From: Carya illinoinensis | Taxonomy: Eukaryota > Streptophyta > Magnoliopsida > Fagales > Juglandaceae | Length of the DNA: 64,000 bases | Assembly (NCBI RefSeq): GCF_018687715.1 | Contig: NC_056765.1 | Coordinates: 3,162,001-3,226,000, forward strand | Reading direction: 5' to 3' | Shown here: one piece after another, positions 24,394-36,525 of the stretch | Layout: each line of letters begins with the position of its first letter | Position numbering within the stretch: the stretch's first letter is position 1 | Program-made: the position numbers and the translations under genes | The notes under the pieces: model-generated | Told to the model about the DNA's origin: nothing | Seen by the model: the letters and a program-made list of their open reading frames with translations, nothing else | Databases searched by the model: none

Positions 24394-26134
24394 AACATAT
24401 TTCATGATTCCCGGATTCTCCCCCTCATCTGTAGATGCTAATTAGATGGAAAAAAGGTGAACTGGCATGCTTTTAGTAGTGACAGTCTACATTGGCCATA
24501 AAACTGTATATATAGCTCTGATTCCCGATGCCCACTTTAAAATCCGCATTTCCTCAAGAGTTCTGGCAGGGACCCAATTTCTTTTTTTATTATTGACTGA
24601 TATTAGGGTGGTCGGTGCTTCATCATCAAAGGTTGGATTGCCGGCCCCCAAACAGAATTGATGCAGATTCATGTGCTCCGAACGCTGCTTCATCAATTAA
24701 GATTAGAATACTATATATTGATCTGATTGGAATTAGTACAGAGTGTAGTCCAAATTACTGGTTGCACAGGAGTGTAAAGATCGTCATGTCCTACCATTTT
24801 TGCTTGTTTAAATGGACACGAAGTCAAGGATGTCTTGGTCTTCGATGCTGTACATTTTCTCTTTTTAATGAGCAAAATGTTAAGAGTACTGGGTGTTCAG
24901 ATCTGGATGGGATCAGAAGTGCTATATCCATACAAAAAAAAAATGCACAAGCCTATTGACCTACCTTCGTAAATTTACTATAAAAGTAATTTTATAATTT
25001 AATAAATTATATTAAATTATATAAATTTATATAATTATTTTTATATAATCTCTTTATAATTAGAGTAGTGTTTCCCTTATTATTTTCAATATATCATACC
25101 TAGAGATTTAATATATTTTGAATGACTTATTTCATCAATCACTCAAATAATAATCACTTAAAATGTGTCGTGACATCAAATATCGTCTCAAAGATGCCAA
25201 GAAATATGGAGCCCACTACTTAAAACATCAAATCGTGTGGAGGGAGTGAGAGGAGCATTGGACCTATATATAGTCATTAGTTGGATCCATTTAGAATCCA
25301 TGATATATAAATATCTATATAGTACATGTATGCCAAGTGTGTGAAGCTAATTAAAGTAGGTAGCTTGATTATTTTATATATGAAGTTACATCCACAATGC
25401 ATATTTAGCTAAAAATCGTTGACTGACTTAGTTGAGCTGAGCTGTGGTGCTGTTAGATCTCATGATCATGAGCACAGGTAGATATATATCAAGGCTTGAC
25501 ACTTGTAATCAGGTGCACTTTTGCTGTCATGTTCTCTGGTTTCTAGCTGACATGCACCACCACGCATGCATGATTTGTTTTTACTTCTCGTGGAATTCCC
25601 TTGGATTAATGGGCTTCAATTGAAGAAGATAAATATGTATTCGATCTATAGTATTTATTAAATAAAGAATATTGTTAAAAAATCTTATACATATAATGAT
25701 AAATATTACTGTTGTAACATCTTTTTTATATGTGGATCTATCCTTCTTTCAAATTCTTAAATTGGCATGAATTAAGATTTGTTAATTACCAACTCAGATC
25801 GAGTCGGAAGGTAGGCCAACTCAACCATGTTCTTTGATCAAATATTTGTTGGTTACTGATCTTGGCCGACATTAATTATGACTTTGACAAGTTGACGATC
25901 GACTAACTCCATTGAAAAAAAGCATTTATTTGTACATGAAAACTGTTACAGATGTAAAGAAATTATATAAAGTAAGTTTGGTCATAAACTGATGTGATTT
26001 TATACAATTCGTTAGATCTATTTTATAATAAAAGTAAATTTACAATCTAACGTACCATATCAAGACATATCAGTTTGTGGGTTTATTTTTATGTAATTCA
26101 TTTGTATTAAAATATTTTCCATCGTGAAATTATT

Positions 26135-26420
26135 AATTATTTTAAAAGTTTAAGTTGACCGAAAGAGCTAAATTTAATTGTTTATATTATATTCTTAATA
26201 TTCTCCCTCACATGTGGGCTAATTTCATTCCAAATAAGCAAATTTAATATGTGAAATATTTAATTAAATGAGATAAAATATAGAGTCAGGACTCAAATTT
26301 AAGAAAGACTTAAGTTTTGATACTATATGAAATCACCACTAATTTTCAAAACTTTAACTGATAAAAAATAGTTAAATTTATATATTTATATTATAAAATT
26401 CTTAATAATTACGAAATTAG
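26135..26420. repeat. dispersed repeat family F
   Basis: Unit with the words aatttaattgtttatattat, attcttaatattctccctca, catgtgggct and gatactatatgaaatcacca. Related units lie at 28620-28850 and 40965-41260. The start of the unit recurs near its end, so it behaves like a short direct-repeat-flanked element. Type not determined. Confidence 0.45.
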
Positions 26421-26962
26421 GATATTCGATGTCTCAATTAGAAAGGTAATTTGGACTATATATATATATATATGGAAATTGTTTGTTTGATTATATGAAA
26501 GGTCTACACTTTTAAACAATAGTATTATGGCTAACCAAATTACGTACTCATCACGATAGATCATACGACTTTACTTGATTTCCATTATCGTATCGGCCAT
26601 ACATTTCTCAATAGAAAAGCATATAACGCTATATAAATTATGTAGTAATTAATCACAATGTGTGTGTATATATATATATATATTCTGTTAAAGCCGGTAG
26701 TCACACACATAGCGACCCCATGCATCCTAAATTTATTAAATATACTCTTGCTTACGGCAGAGAAATAACATAGTTACAAGCGAAGCATCAGGGAAATTAC
26801 AAATAAGCAAATACAAACCACCAACCTTAAAGTAATTACTCACAATGTATATGTTTTCATATTGGCATGCACTTTTATACCATAATGGACACATTACACC
26901 CTTAAATTACAAGAAACTAATTACATTTTGCATGAAAAATATGACTATTTAAACTATTGAAA

Positions 26963-27143
26963 AATAGAAATAATATTTACAATACTTTTAGAATCTGCAA
27001 ATTCCCATACTCCTTTTAAAAAAGTTGTTAAATCTGAGATTTATATAAAAAATTATTTTTTAATAATAAACTCAATTTTATTTAAAAAAATGCGTAAAAC
27101 TTACATACTATATATAGAATTGTATAAATCTACCATTACTCAT
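26963..27143. mobile_element. MITE family A copy
   Basis: Left aaataatatttacaa; interior attattttttaataataaac and aaaatgcgtaaaacttacat; right end attgtataaatctaccatta. Confidence 0.45.
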
Positions 27144-27542
27144 TAGAGATATTAAATTTAAAACTACATATTGTTTGGCAAAAGGTCTCAATGGTTCACA
27201 TTTTTACTTGCAAGCAATACATCTCACCTCAGCAATAATGTAATTGTAGGCAATAGATTACAAAGATTTGCATAAAATATCATATGTTGTCACAATAATT
27301 ACCCGACACGTATGTCGCTGACTTCATTAGTTCGATTACACTGCACACTTACCTGTAGGGTTTGACTTTGCTAATATATATATATATATATATATATAAA
27401 CACGCGCACGCACTTTTAACGAAGACCTAACAACAAACCTTCTACCATCGGCTAAACTCGAAAGCTTTGTTGCCACCTATCCCACAAAAAAATATCAACC
27501 AACCAGTCAAATTAATTGCCTGTGATGCACTATATATAAGTT

Positions 27543-27710
27543 AGAATATTGCTATATAAAATCGTAGACTGTATAAATATTATGTAGTCATTTTAAAAAT
27601 AAAATAAAATTTACTATTTAAAAAATTAATTTTTTATATGAATATAATATTTATTTTCTTTTTTTAAAGTGATCAGTGCTGCTTGCACACTCACGACTGT
27701 AACTATTATT
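27543..27710. mobile_element. MITE family A copy
   Basis: Left agaatattgctatataaaat then cgtagactgt; right gcttgcacactcacgactgt followed by aactatta. Interior matches the family around taaaaaattaattttttata. Confidence 0.55.
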
Positions 27711-28395
27711 TTTTTTATATAATAATATCGATATTAGATCCTCTCTCTCTATATATATATATATATATATGATAATTTAACCTTAATTATTTCTTTGACT
27801 TAACTATTTGGAGAGAGGGATAGACAAATTAGAGAGAGGTCAAAATATTATAGTCGTGCCTCTTAAATAAATAAATAAAAAGGTTATAATCCGCCAGCCA
27901 TACTTAGGATTATATAATTTAGAATCTATGTTCTAATATTATTTTAAATTATCATATCTTTATAAAGTTTAAATTAATAAAAAAAACAACTTTAATTATT
28001 AAAAATAATATCTTAACACTTTCATTTTCACGAAGAACACATATATAAAGTGGAAATATAAAATAAAATAAAACTCCTTAATTTATCTTCAAGTAGAATC
28101 TGCCATTAAAAATATGTTTAAAAGACTAATGCGAATTGTCAACTTCAGGCTTAAAGTAGACAACATGATGAGGAATTAATTGGATGTATCTATTTAGAAA
28201 ATCCATGAACTGAACAAAATGTCATGCGCCTAAAAGTAAAAGCAGATGGATCAGTTCTACTGTTTACATGCACTAACCAGACAGTAGTGAACATTTATAA
28301 TATAAATCATTAATTTAATTGTTTGTTTTAACCAGATTTTGCATTCTTTTCTTTTTCATCGTAATATCCGAATAATCTGTACATGATGCTGGTCT

Positions 28396-28416
28396 GGGCT
28401 GGGCTGGGCTGGGCTG
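28396..28416. repeat. GGGCT pentamer tandem repeat
   Basis: Four consecutive ctggg/gggct units occur in otherwise AT-rich sequence. Short and simple. Confidence 0.85.
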
Positions 28417-28619
28417 CATGACTACTTAGGTCAAGGCCCTTATCCCAATACCAATAATTGGGCCCTTATCCCCCTGACTCAGGCTGTACTCCAACTTTCT
28501 TCACCATCAAGATTCAATAGACTATATTGTTCTAGTGAAGTTCTAGCATCTGATGTGGATGTGGATAAGTAGCCATATTCTTCTGTGAACAGGCCGGAGA
28601 GGACTTTTCAGGTGTGAAA

Positions 28620-28850
28620 TCACCGCTTCTTTCAAAAATTTAAGCTAATAAAAATAAATAAATTTAATTATTTGTATTATATGCTTAAGACTCATTCTCA
28701 TATGTGGATTAGATTTTAGTGTAGAGTTTTAAATTTAGAACTTATGATTTAATACCATCTGAAATTAGTATCATTTATTCTAAAAGTTTAAATTAATAAA
28801 AATATGTAGATTTAAATATTATTTATTTAATATGCTTAACATCATACACC
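28620..28850. repeat. dispersed repeat family F copy
   Basis: Shares aatttaattatttgtattat, catatgtggattagattt and aataccatctgaaattagta with the units at 26135 and 40965, and the start phrase returns near 28780. Confidence 0.4.
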
Positions 28851-29061
28851 AAAGCTTCATAAAAGATTATCAAATTCTGAGAATCCAAACAGAATTTAGA
28901 ATCAATGCTAGCTACGAGGTCTGAATTGAATCAAAGTACCTAAAATCAATAATATAAGTTTTTTTCTGTTTATTTTTTCATCTAAAATGACATCTGATTC
29001 TCATCCTTTCATTTCGAGTCTCTATTGCTTTTACTTAAAAGATACTCATTGCAAGGATTTA

Positions 29062-29092
<31 letters not shown>

Positions 29093-29356
29093 AACGGACA
29101 TTGATGCGACTGATCAGATTCTAGTCTTTAAATATTTGACCCTTATAAGGTCGATTTCTGAAATTTATTATGGATATATACATCTTTTTTTTTTCTTTTT
29201 TTTGTCTTCCTTGCCTGCCAAATGTTGCAATGTGTCTTGGTATATATCTATTGATTCAAGAACCATTTAAGCATTGTGGATCGAGGTACGTACCTTCTTG
29301 GCTCAACCCCGGATCATGGGGTAGCCAACATTTTCTAAAATATTATCTTTTAAAAT

Positions 29357-29525
29357 GAGTAATGTTGCATATAGTTGTAAAGTATATAAATATTGTGCTA
29401 TTGTTTAAAAAATAAATAAAATATATTATTAAAAAATTATTTCTTATGAATTTTGTATTTATTTATTTTTCTCAAAGTGATTATATGTACGACGTTGACA
29501 AACTTACGATTGTAACTATCATTTT
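29357..29525. mobile_element. MITE family A copy
   Basis: Left gagtaatgttgcatatagtt; right acaaacttacgattgtaact then atcattttt. The interior has attattaaaaaattatttct and ctcaaagtgattatatgt. Confidence 0.55.
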
Positions 29526-30435
29526 TCTTTTAAAATATATACCATCGATAAAAGTAGCTCTAATTTTCATCGCATTATGCTGTTATCATAACATTAATCT
29601 CTTTATCAATATGATATAATGGAAGTATAATAAGAGTGTAGTACTAAATAATGTTTTTCTATTTTTTATGGTTTTTAATTTCTTTTGTCTTGCGTGTAAA
29701 ATGATGCATAAAGCCGAACGATCATAAAAGAAACATCAAGCTAAGAATCAAGTGAACAATACATGATATTGTTCAATCTTGTATCTATATGAAGAAAAAT
29801 TAATCCCATAAACTCCAAATTAAAAGTCGACCTCGGGATATCATGATATGGTGATTTTGAACTTTACCTGTATCATGTCAATGGTACATATACGCGTCTA
29901 CTAGTCCATAAGCAAGACGACATTATCATTACAAAGCCCTTTAAAATAAGAAAAAAAGAAGAAAAGAGAATGACCATGCAACTAGCTAGTAATTAAGATA
30001 AAACAGATTCCTATAAATATATATAATAGAGACAGAAACCTTCACCTTAATTGGTGGGTGTACATGATCGAAATGTACATCACTATAACAAAAACGTTTT
30101 TACGTGACCAGTTATATGTTACAAAAATGACTAATTTTTATTAAAATGGGTCTATTCTCACCGCAAGTAGTCATTATCGTCGAAAATAATTTTTTACGAG
30201 TATTCATTTTTCTTATAGTACTGTGTTCTCTTCTATCCCTGATCAAAAGCTTGGAATAATTGATTAATTAATTAGTGGCTAGCCAGTCATTATATATAAA
30301 TTGTGAGCGTCCGCTGTTCTCCAATATCATGAATGCATGCTTGAATATTCCATGATGAAGATGATCATGAACAACGTCTCTTGCACGCTCATTGCGGAAT
30401 AAAAGTTGACAGTGTAATTAATTGATATTGTGGAA

Positions 30436-30681
30436 TTTTACTGGGTCGTATAGAATGTGCAGCCAAACTTGAAATATCAGAAAGGGTCGTGCATGAGGAT
30501 TCTTTACATGAAAACGATCCACAAAAAAAAGGGTTCGAAGTTGGAACAGAGTTGAAGAAAATCAAGGTCATGGGGCCTATACATATAGAATTAATTCCGT
30601 CAAAAAACCCGTATAGCACTAGCCGACATGGTTTTCGCCCTCAAGCACTAATGCATGCCGGCCTGCATAAGCGGCGCTAAT
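30436..30681 (+). other. unassigned open frame of about 80 codons
   Basis: An open stretch in more complex sequence than its surroundings. The later part reads VVHEDSLHENDPQKKGFEVG, ELKKIKVMGPIHIELIPSKN and ends AGLHKRR before a TAA. A TATA-like ttatatataaat lies upstream at about 30290-30301 and two short upstream ATGs precede it. I recognise no family and see no signal peptide. It could be a terminal exon, a remnant, or chance. Confidence 0.2.
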
Positions 30682-30989
30682 TCATGTATTTGCAAAGTTA
30701 CCATACCTATCAATCAGAACAAGGATGTATGCATGAAAGATATTTTGCAAAGTATAGGGTTTAGAGTATACAGAACATAGATAGTTTATAAATAAAGTGG
30801 ATCTAGCTCAATCATCGGTTTATAGATAGGCATAAGTACTCTTGATTTTCTCAGTTATCTATAGCTCTAAATGATATATATTAACAGTTCTTCTATATAT
30901 ATATATATATATAGTCGAGAACCCACAGTATCTATAAACAAATGTTTGAAGTGGCTGGGTCCCACGCCAGATATTTAAAAAAAAGAAGG

Positions 30990-31202
30990 GAGAAGAAAGC
31001 ACCTCCGGTGATTGGGTCGGGTGATATATATCCCACGAAGATGAAGAAAATCATCCTTGGGGTGTTCGCATTTTCAGTCTGGAACCCAGCTTCTTCTTCA
31101 CCTAGCAAAATCAGCGCAATATTTTCATGTCCGAGATTCGACATGGTGGCAAGGCAAGGATTTGCATCCGACCGATCTTGTAATAGATACACACAATACT
31201 GA
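30990..31202 (-). pseudogene. possible remnant of a receptor-like kinase C-terminus
   Basis: On the minus strand the translation runs YCVYLLQDRSDANPCLATMS, NLGHENIALILLGEEEAGFQ, TENANTP. This loosely follows the end of S-domain and cysteine-rich receptor kinases (CVQ..DRPxMxxVxxMLxxExxxLPxPKxPGF). No kinase catalytic motifs lie nearby and the conserved DRP and PxP residues are lost. If correct it is a decayed 70-codon fragment. The alignment was made by eye and is weak; the opposite strand is also open here. Confidence 0.25.
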
Positions 31203-31249
31203 TCTATCTCTCAGTAGTTTTAAATGTTGTTCTGGAACTACTAATTTTA

Positions 31250-31402
31250 ACAAAAATTTTTATATACAGTCGATTTTAAGTATTCTTTTGTACACTTCAT
31301 TAATGTGATTGGTTGTATATCAAAAAAAATTAATATAATTAATCACATTAATGAAATACACAAAAAAATATATAAAAATGACTGTATAAAATATTACTCT
31401 AA
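31250..31402. mobile_element. palindromic short repeat, family D copy
   Basis: The arms cttcattaatgtgattggtt and ttaatcacattaatgaaata are near-exact inverse complements, flanked by tatacagtcg and gactgtataaa. Matches the unit at 14190-14356. Confidence 0.6.
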
Positions 31403-32070
31403 TTTTAATCATCACATGTATTCCATTCTTCACAGTAATGAATTAGAGAGAAGGAGTAGTCAAAAAGAACGAAAACATTCACTTTCGAAAAGATCGGAAT
31501 CTTTATGGAAAACTTTACATGAGTTTCTCATGCATCTCTCCAACTTATATATAGGGCTATTGATTTTAGCTATAAGACCTTCTAAAAGATTTGGTCGGCA
31601 TATAATGCAAGTAAAAATATTTAAATTTACGTCCGAAAGGAAACTCTCTTTTTTATGATATTTACCGTCCTTATTATCAGGTATTTTGAAAAAATTAAAT
31701 AAATTTAAAATATTTATTAAAAAAATAAATTTTAAATAATAAATTAAATATTTTTTAAAAGAATAAATATGTGAGACTGGCACACTCTATAAATATATAT
31801 AACATTACTCAATTTTCAAAAATTTTCCCTATTTTAATCAAATGATCATGAACGCAATTGAGTCATTGACCTTTATTAACTACACGCAATGCATGGGGCA
31901 GGCTTTGCGTTTGATTCTTGGTTTTGGCCAACGAAAAGTCAGTGATAATATGCACAAAATTTGCGTGCCATTGTCCCTTTACTTTGTTACTACCTAAGCC
32001 AAAATTCCTGCTTTTATACTTTTTTTCCTTTTTATTAGTATTTGTTTTTCGCTTCCCCACATATAATCAA

Positions 32071-32240
32071 AGTAATGCTATTTATATTCATAAAATGTGT
32101 AAATATCGTATAGTCTTTTTAAAAAAGGAGTATGATGTATTATTAAAAAAATAATTTTATATTTTTATATGGGTTTTGTATTTATTTATTTTTTTAAAAT
32201 GATTACATAGCGCTTATACATTCACAACTGTAAATATCAA
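32071..32240. mobile_element. MITE family A copy
   Basis: Left agtaatgctatttatattca; right tacattcacaactgtaaata. The interior has tattaaaaaaataattttat and ttttttaaaatgattacata. Confidence 0.55.
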
Positions 32241-32977
32241 ATTTTTATATAATTAACATCATTGATCTATCATATAAACTAGACCCTTGACCACGATAGT
32301 GTGTGTGTGTGTGTGTGATGGAACTTCGCAAGGACATGCGATAATAAGTACAACTAAATACAAAGGAAAATACTTTAGGACCCGAATTTGGGTCCCGAAT
32401 ATGTTTTTTTTTTTTTTACTTAATAATTAAGGAAGTATATTTTAGTGATGTTATGAACTTTTTTATTTTTAAAAAAATATTTAAGAATATAAAATAATGA
32501 AAAAAAATTAACTAGTTCGGTGAATTTTCAGACCACTCAAATACAAATCAATCAAAAATATTTCGGAAGACTTTGGAGTCATTTTCATACACATATATGC
32601 TTTCATCCGAATTAAGGGAATTAATTATGAATGAGGATTATTGGATATTGATGGGAAATGCAAATATAAAGAGGGGCAAAGCAATAAATAAATAAATAAA
32701 TAAAAATGGAAGTATAAAAGATAATTATTGTTAATTGAAGTAATTTAATATTGTTACAAGACAGAGAATGGTAATCAATGGAATAGATATGGGATTTTTT
32801 TCAAAGAAAATTTATTAATTTGCTATAAACTTTATTATAAATTTCTTGCAAATTTCAAGTTATAGGTGACACATCATCTATGTAATAAATATTGGTTGAC
32901 TCATAGACTCATTATTTTAATAAATATTGGTGATACATTGGGTTTGTAAAATCTAAAATTATAGGCCCTATTATCAA

Positions 32978-33345
32978 TGTTTTGAATATCGTATTAGATG
33001 TCGTATCGGTTAAGATATTAGAATGAAATATTTTGGTATCGATATCATTTCGTATACCGTTTCGAGATAGTCGATATATAAATAAATTATATATAAATAT
33101 ATATAAATTATATTTTAAAATAATAATCTATATATGAATAAATTATACATTAATATATATAAATTATAAATAGTCTGGTCTGAATTGAAGGTCAAAAAAT
33201 GAGATTAAAGTTTTGAAAGAAAAATAAAAGGTAAAGGCCAAAATACCGGCCAGTACGTAGGTCGGTATGACAGATATGAAACAGGTACATTACCTGTACC
33301 AGACTAGTAGCCAGTACGGTATAGTATTAAAAACAATGTCTACTA
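32978..33345. mobile_element. inverted-repeat element of about 370 bp
   Basis: The left end aatgttttgaatatcgtatt pairs with the right end agtattaaaaacaat (read in reverse, attgtttttaatact). Subterminal sequence is rich in tatcggt/taccggcc-type words. No coding sequence. Superfamily not determined; no clear target duplication. Confidence 0.45.
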
Positions 33346-34189
33346 CACCACAGAGGGTATAGAACGAGAATGGTTATAGATACGTTATAAATTTATTTAT
33401 TTATTTATAATTTTAAATATTTTTTAAAAAATATTCACAATATTATTTTAAAAATACTTTTTAATTATTAAAAAAATTTAAAAAAAAATTACCGAGACCA
33501 TCCTCAGAATGAATACTCGGCGAGTTTAGAATTGTTCAAAATTATATTATAGGTACATAAAGCATTAATTACTCTATATTTCTTGTATTTTTTTATTTAA
33601 AAATAAAAAATCAAATCAGATGGAAAGTAATTCTACCGTTCCATCATTCTCATTTGGGTGGGCATACATATAAATACCATAGCATAAAGCTCAACCGAAT
33701 CATTTAAAACAAGTACTGTAGATCCCCAAAACTACAAATATATATTATATATTATATATTATATATATGTGACAACAACAAAAAAAAAAAAACAAATAAT
33801 TTACATCTCAAAGTTATATCATGTAAAACCAAAATGATATATCGACCACCAAGAAACTTTTGACCCCACCAACATGAACCTCATTAAAAACCAAAACTCC
33901 CAACTTGTCTAGATATTTGTCTACATATACTATTGTGTGTACACACACACACATATATATATATATATATTTGTGATGAGATTGCCTATTTATAATGATA
34001 ATAAACTCATTATGATAGAAAATGATCATTTTCGTAACATATAACTGATCACAAATAGACATTTTTCTTATAATATTAACGAAGAATAATAGAATGCATG
34101 CATAATTGATGTCAAGAACTTGCTATGTATAATAATTTATTAGAATTCCTTCATCCCTAGTAGAATCTGATTTTTTTAAAAGATTTTTA

Positions 34190-34385
34190 TACAAAATTGT
34201 ATCGTTTGGATAATGAAAATATTTTATTTTATTATTATAATTTTTCTAAATTTTCATATAAAATATAATAAATAATTTAACTTTTTCAAATCTTAATAAA
34301 ATAATAAGATTAAAAAATAATATTTTTATCAACTTTTAACTTTAATCTCAACTCATCTTATCTCAATTCACTATTTAAACAGCAT
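34190..34385. mobile_element. MITE family B (gatgagatgag type)
   Basis: Begins near gtttggataatgaaaatatt and ends caactcatcttatctcaatt then cactatttaaac, an imperfect inverted pair. The interior has ataaaatataataaataatt. Related copies are at 55995-56180 and 56275-56395, with diverged versions near 9935-10050, 13500-13760 and 35100-35420. Confidence 0.55.
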
Positions 34386-36343
34386 CATAGGCTAAGTGGA
34401 AAATGTTTCCTAGTGCCAGGGTAGTTGTTAAGCTTGGATGGGAGAATTTTGGAGGCCTACATTTAGGTATCTATTTTCATACTAACCAAAAAAACCAGTA
34501 AAGAGAAAAAAAAGAAGAAAGAAAGAAAAAATTGTTCATACTTTTTACTTTACTCTATAAAGCCCAACAAAATGCCAATGGCAATGTCGTTTGTAGAAGA
34601 AGATAGGAACCTTCCCTTTCAGCTTTTGAAGAGTTTTTAAAGATGATGTCGTACGAGGGATCAAGAATTTTTCAGAATTCTTGAGCTATAAGTTCAATTT
34701 CAATCATTATTTCCAAACTTAATCATATAGATTTTGTACAATTCACTAATATTTTTCAAAAAAAAAAAATGAAGGAAAATTAAGATAAATCAATTAATAA
34801 AAAGGAAAATTATAAGAATAGTTCTGACGTATATTATTATACGAATTGAGTGACAGTTTTATTTTATTAATTCTTTTAACTCAAATTAATATGTTAAATA
34901 CTGATAATTATGTGCATAGAATTATAAATATAAATAATATTTTCAAAATATAATATTTCTGTTGACACGTAACTGTCACGACAAGGTGCTGAGGTTCTAC
35001 AAGGTCGTGTAACTCTAGAATGTTAACATGGAGCTCTAATTATGGGTATTTTTTTTCATTTTTTAATTTCCATTGGACCAAGCTTGTTAGAATAGAGTAT
35101 AGAGTTGCTCCGTTTGGAACTTATTTCAGTTTAATTTTTAAATAAGTTTAATATTTAAATACCCAATTCTCAAATCATTAAACTTATTTTATTGATTAAA
35201 TGTAAAACTCATAATCTTTTTTAACTCAACACATCTTTACATGCGAGACCCAAAACTTTTTTTAATATCTCATAAATATATCTAAATTCATTTTAATATT
35301 TAAACTCATTTAAGTGAATTTTAAAAAATTCACTTCATCATTTTATTTTATTATTATTTATAAAGAATTCAATTATTCAATTATTCAATTCAACTTAACT
35401 CAACGTGCAAACAGACCGAAAAAAGAAGAGTTCCGAGCTCTGCTTCTAGGAATAGGACTGGGTCTCCTCTCCTTACCCCTAACTAAACTGCGTTAACTGA
35501 TCCACCCCAAACCCTTAGAAAACTCCTTTCTCAAAGGGAGAGATTGGTTTCCCACCCTTCATTCCCATCACCGTTTTCAACCAAAGATCCAAAATTGGAG
35601 GAAGGTATATCATCCTCAAAAAAAATTATTAAAAAAAAAAAAGCCAATTTCTAGATGTGAAAAAAACCCATAAACTAATTATCGTTTTAATTGAGTAAAT
35701 AAATAAAAAAATATAATTAATTATGTTTTTATAAATTAATAATCTTACTGTCTTGATGACATTTGATTCTCTTCCAAGTAATAGTAACCAATGGGATGGT
35801 TTGTTGGTTACCCATTTTCGGGGTTTTCATTCTCCTGCGTGGTTACAACAAAACCAACTTGTCCAAATCAAAACAAAACAAAAAAAACTAAAAAACAAAA
35901 ATTGTCTCTACTTTCCAAGATGCCCTTCATGAAATTTCATATATTTAGCATTAATAAGTATTATATGATACATTTAATATTTAAGAATGTGAAATAAATT
36001 TCCAAATGGAAAACCCACTTATTTCCATGCAAATTTTTCTGTTTATTTTTATCATTTTCAGGGATTTTTGGAGAGGGGATTTTGGGGAAATTGAAAATAT
36101 GTATAAATAAAAAAACAGAAATGAGGTGGGAAATAAATAATACTAGGCACGGGCAAGGCTTGCATGTTACATGTCGCTCTTTCTCCTCTCATGCATAGGA
36201 AAATTAATTAATTCGGTTTCTAATTAATTGTTTTTAATGAGAAAGATTGTCCCTAATCAAAAGGAAAAATCCCATTTTTTTAAATTTTCAGGAAATATTA
36301 CAAATATTAATGATAATAATATAATTATTATTTTGGTAGCATT

Positions 36344-36352
36344 GTATATATC
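36344..36352 (+). promoter_or_regulatory. TATA-like box, ZAT4/9-like gene
   Basis: The sequence gtatatatc is followed by a CT-rich leader of about 150 bases before the start codon. A good positional match. Confidence 0.45.
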
Positions 36353-36525
36353 ACTTGGTGGAGGAATGCTTGTCACCTACTCCTTTTTTTAGTTTCCACT
36401 CTCTCTCTCTTTCACATTGGAAGAAAGAGAATGCCAGAGAGCTCAGAAGCTTTTCTCTCGGAGAGACAAATAGGCATATAGCTCTCTGTTTTCTTCTCTG
36501 CTTTCTGGGTTTTTTTGGGATTGTG

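Larger units (their letters stand above)
24460..36340. other. 12 kb repeat-rich spacer between two C2H2 genes
   Basis: No intact gene recognised. Contains family A elements (26963-27143, 27543-27710, 29357-29525, 32071-32240), a family D palindrome (31250-31402), family F units (26135-26420, 28620-28850), an inverted-repeat element at 32978-33345, CACTA-like remnants near 30078-30225 and 33965-34078, the gatgagatgag-type MITE at 34190-34385, several (AT)n runs, a (GT)n run at 32301-32318 and a GGGCT pentamer repeat at 28396-28416. A possible kinase remnant lies at 30990-31202 and an unexplained open frame at 30436-30681. Confidence 0.6.

Noticed and set aside
30078..30225. Candidate CACTA-like MITE
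   Set aside because: Ends are too decayed to define; mentioned only as a remnant in the spacer description.
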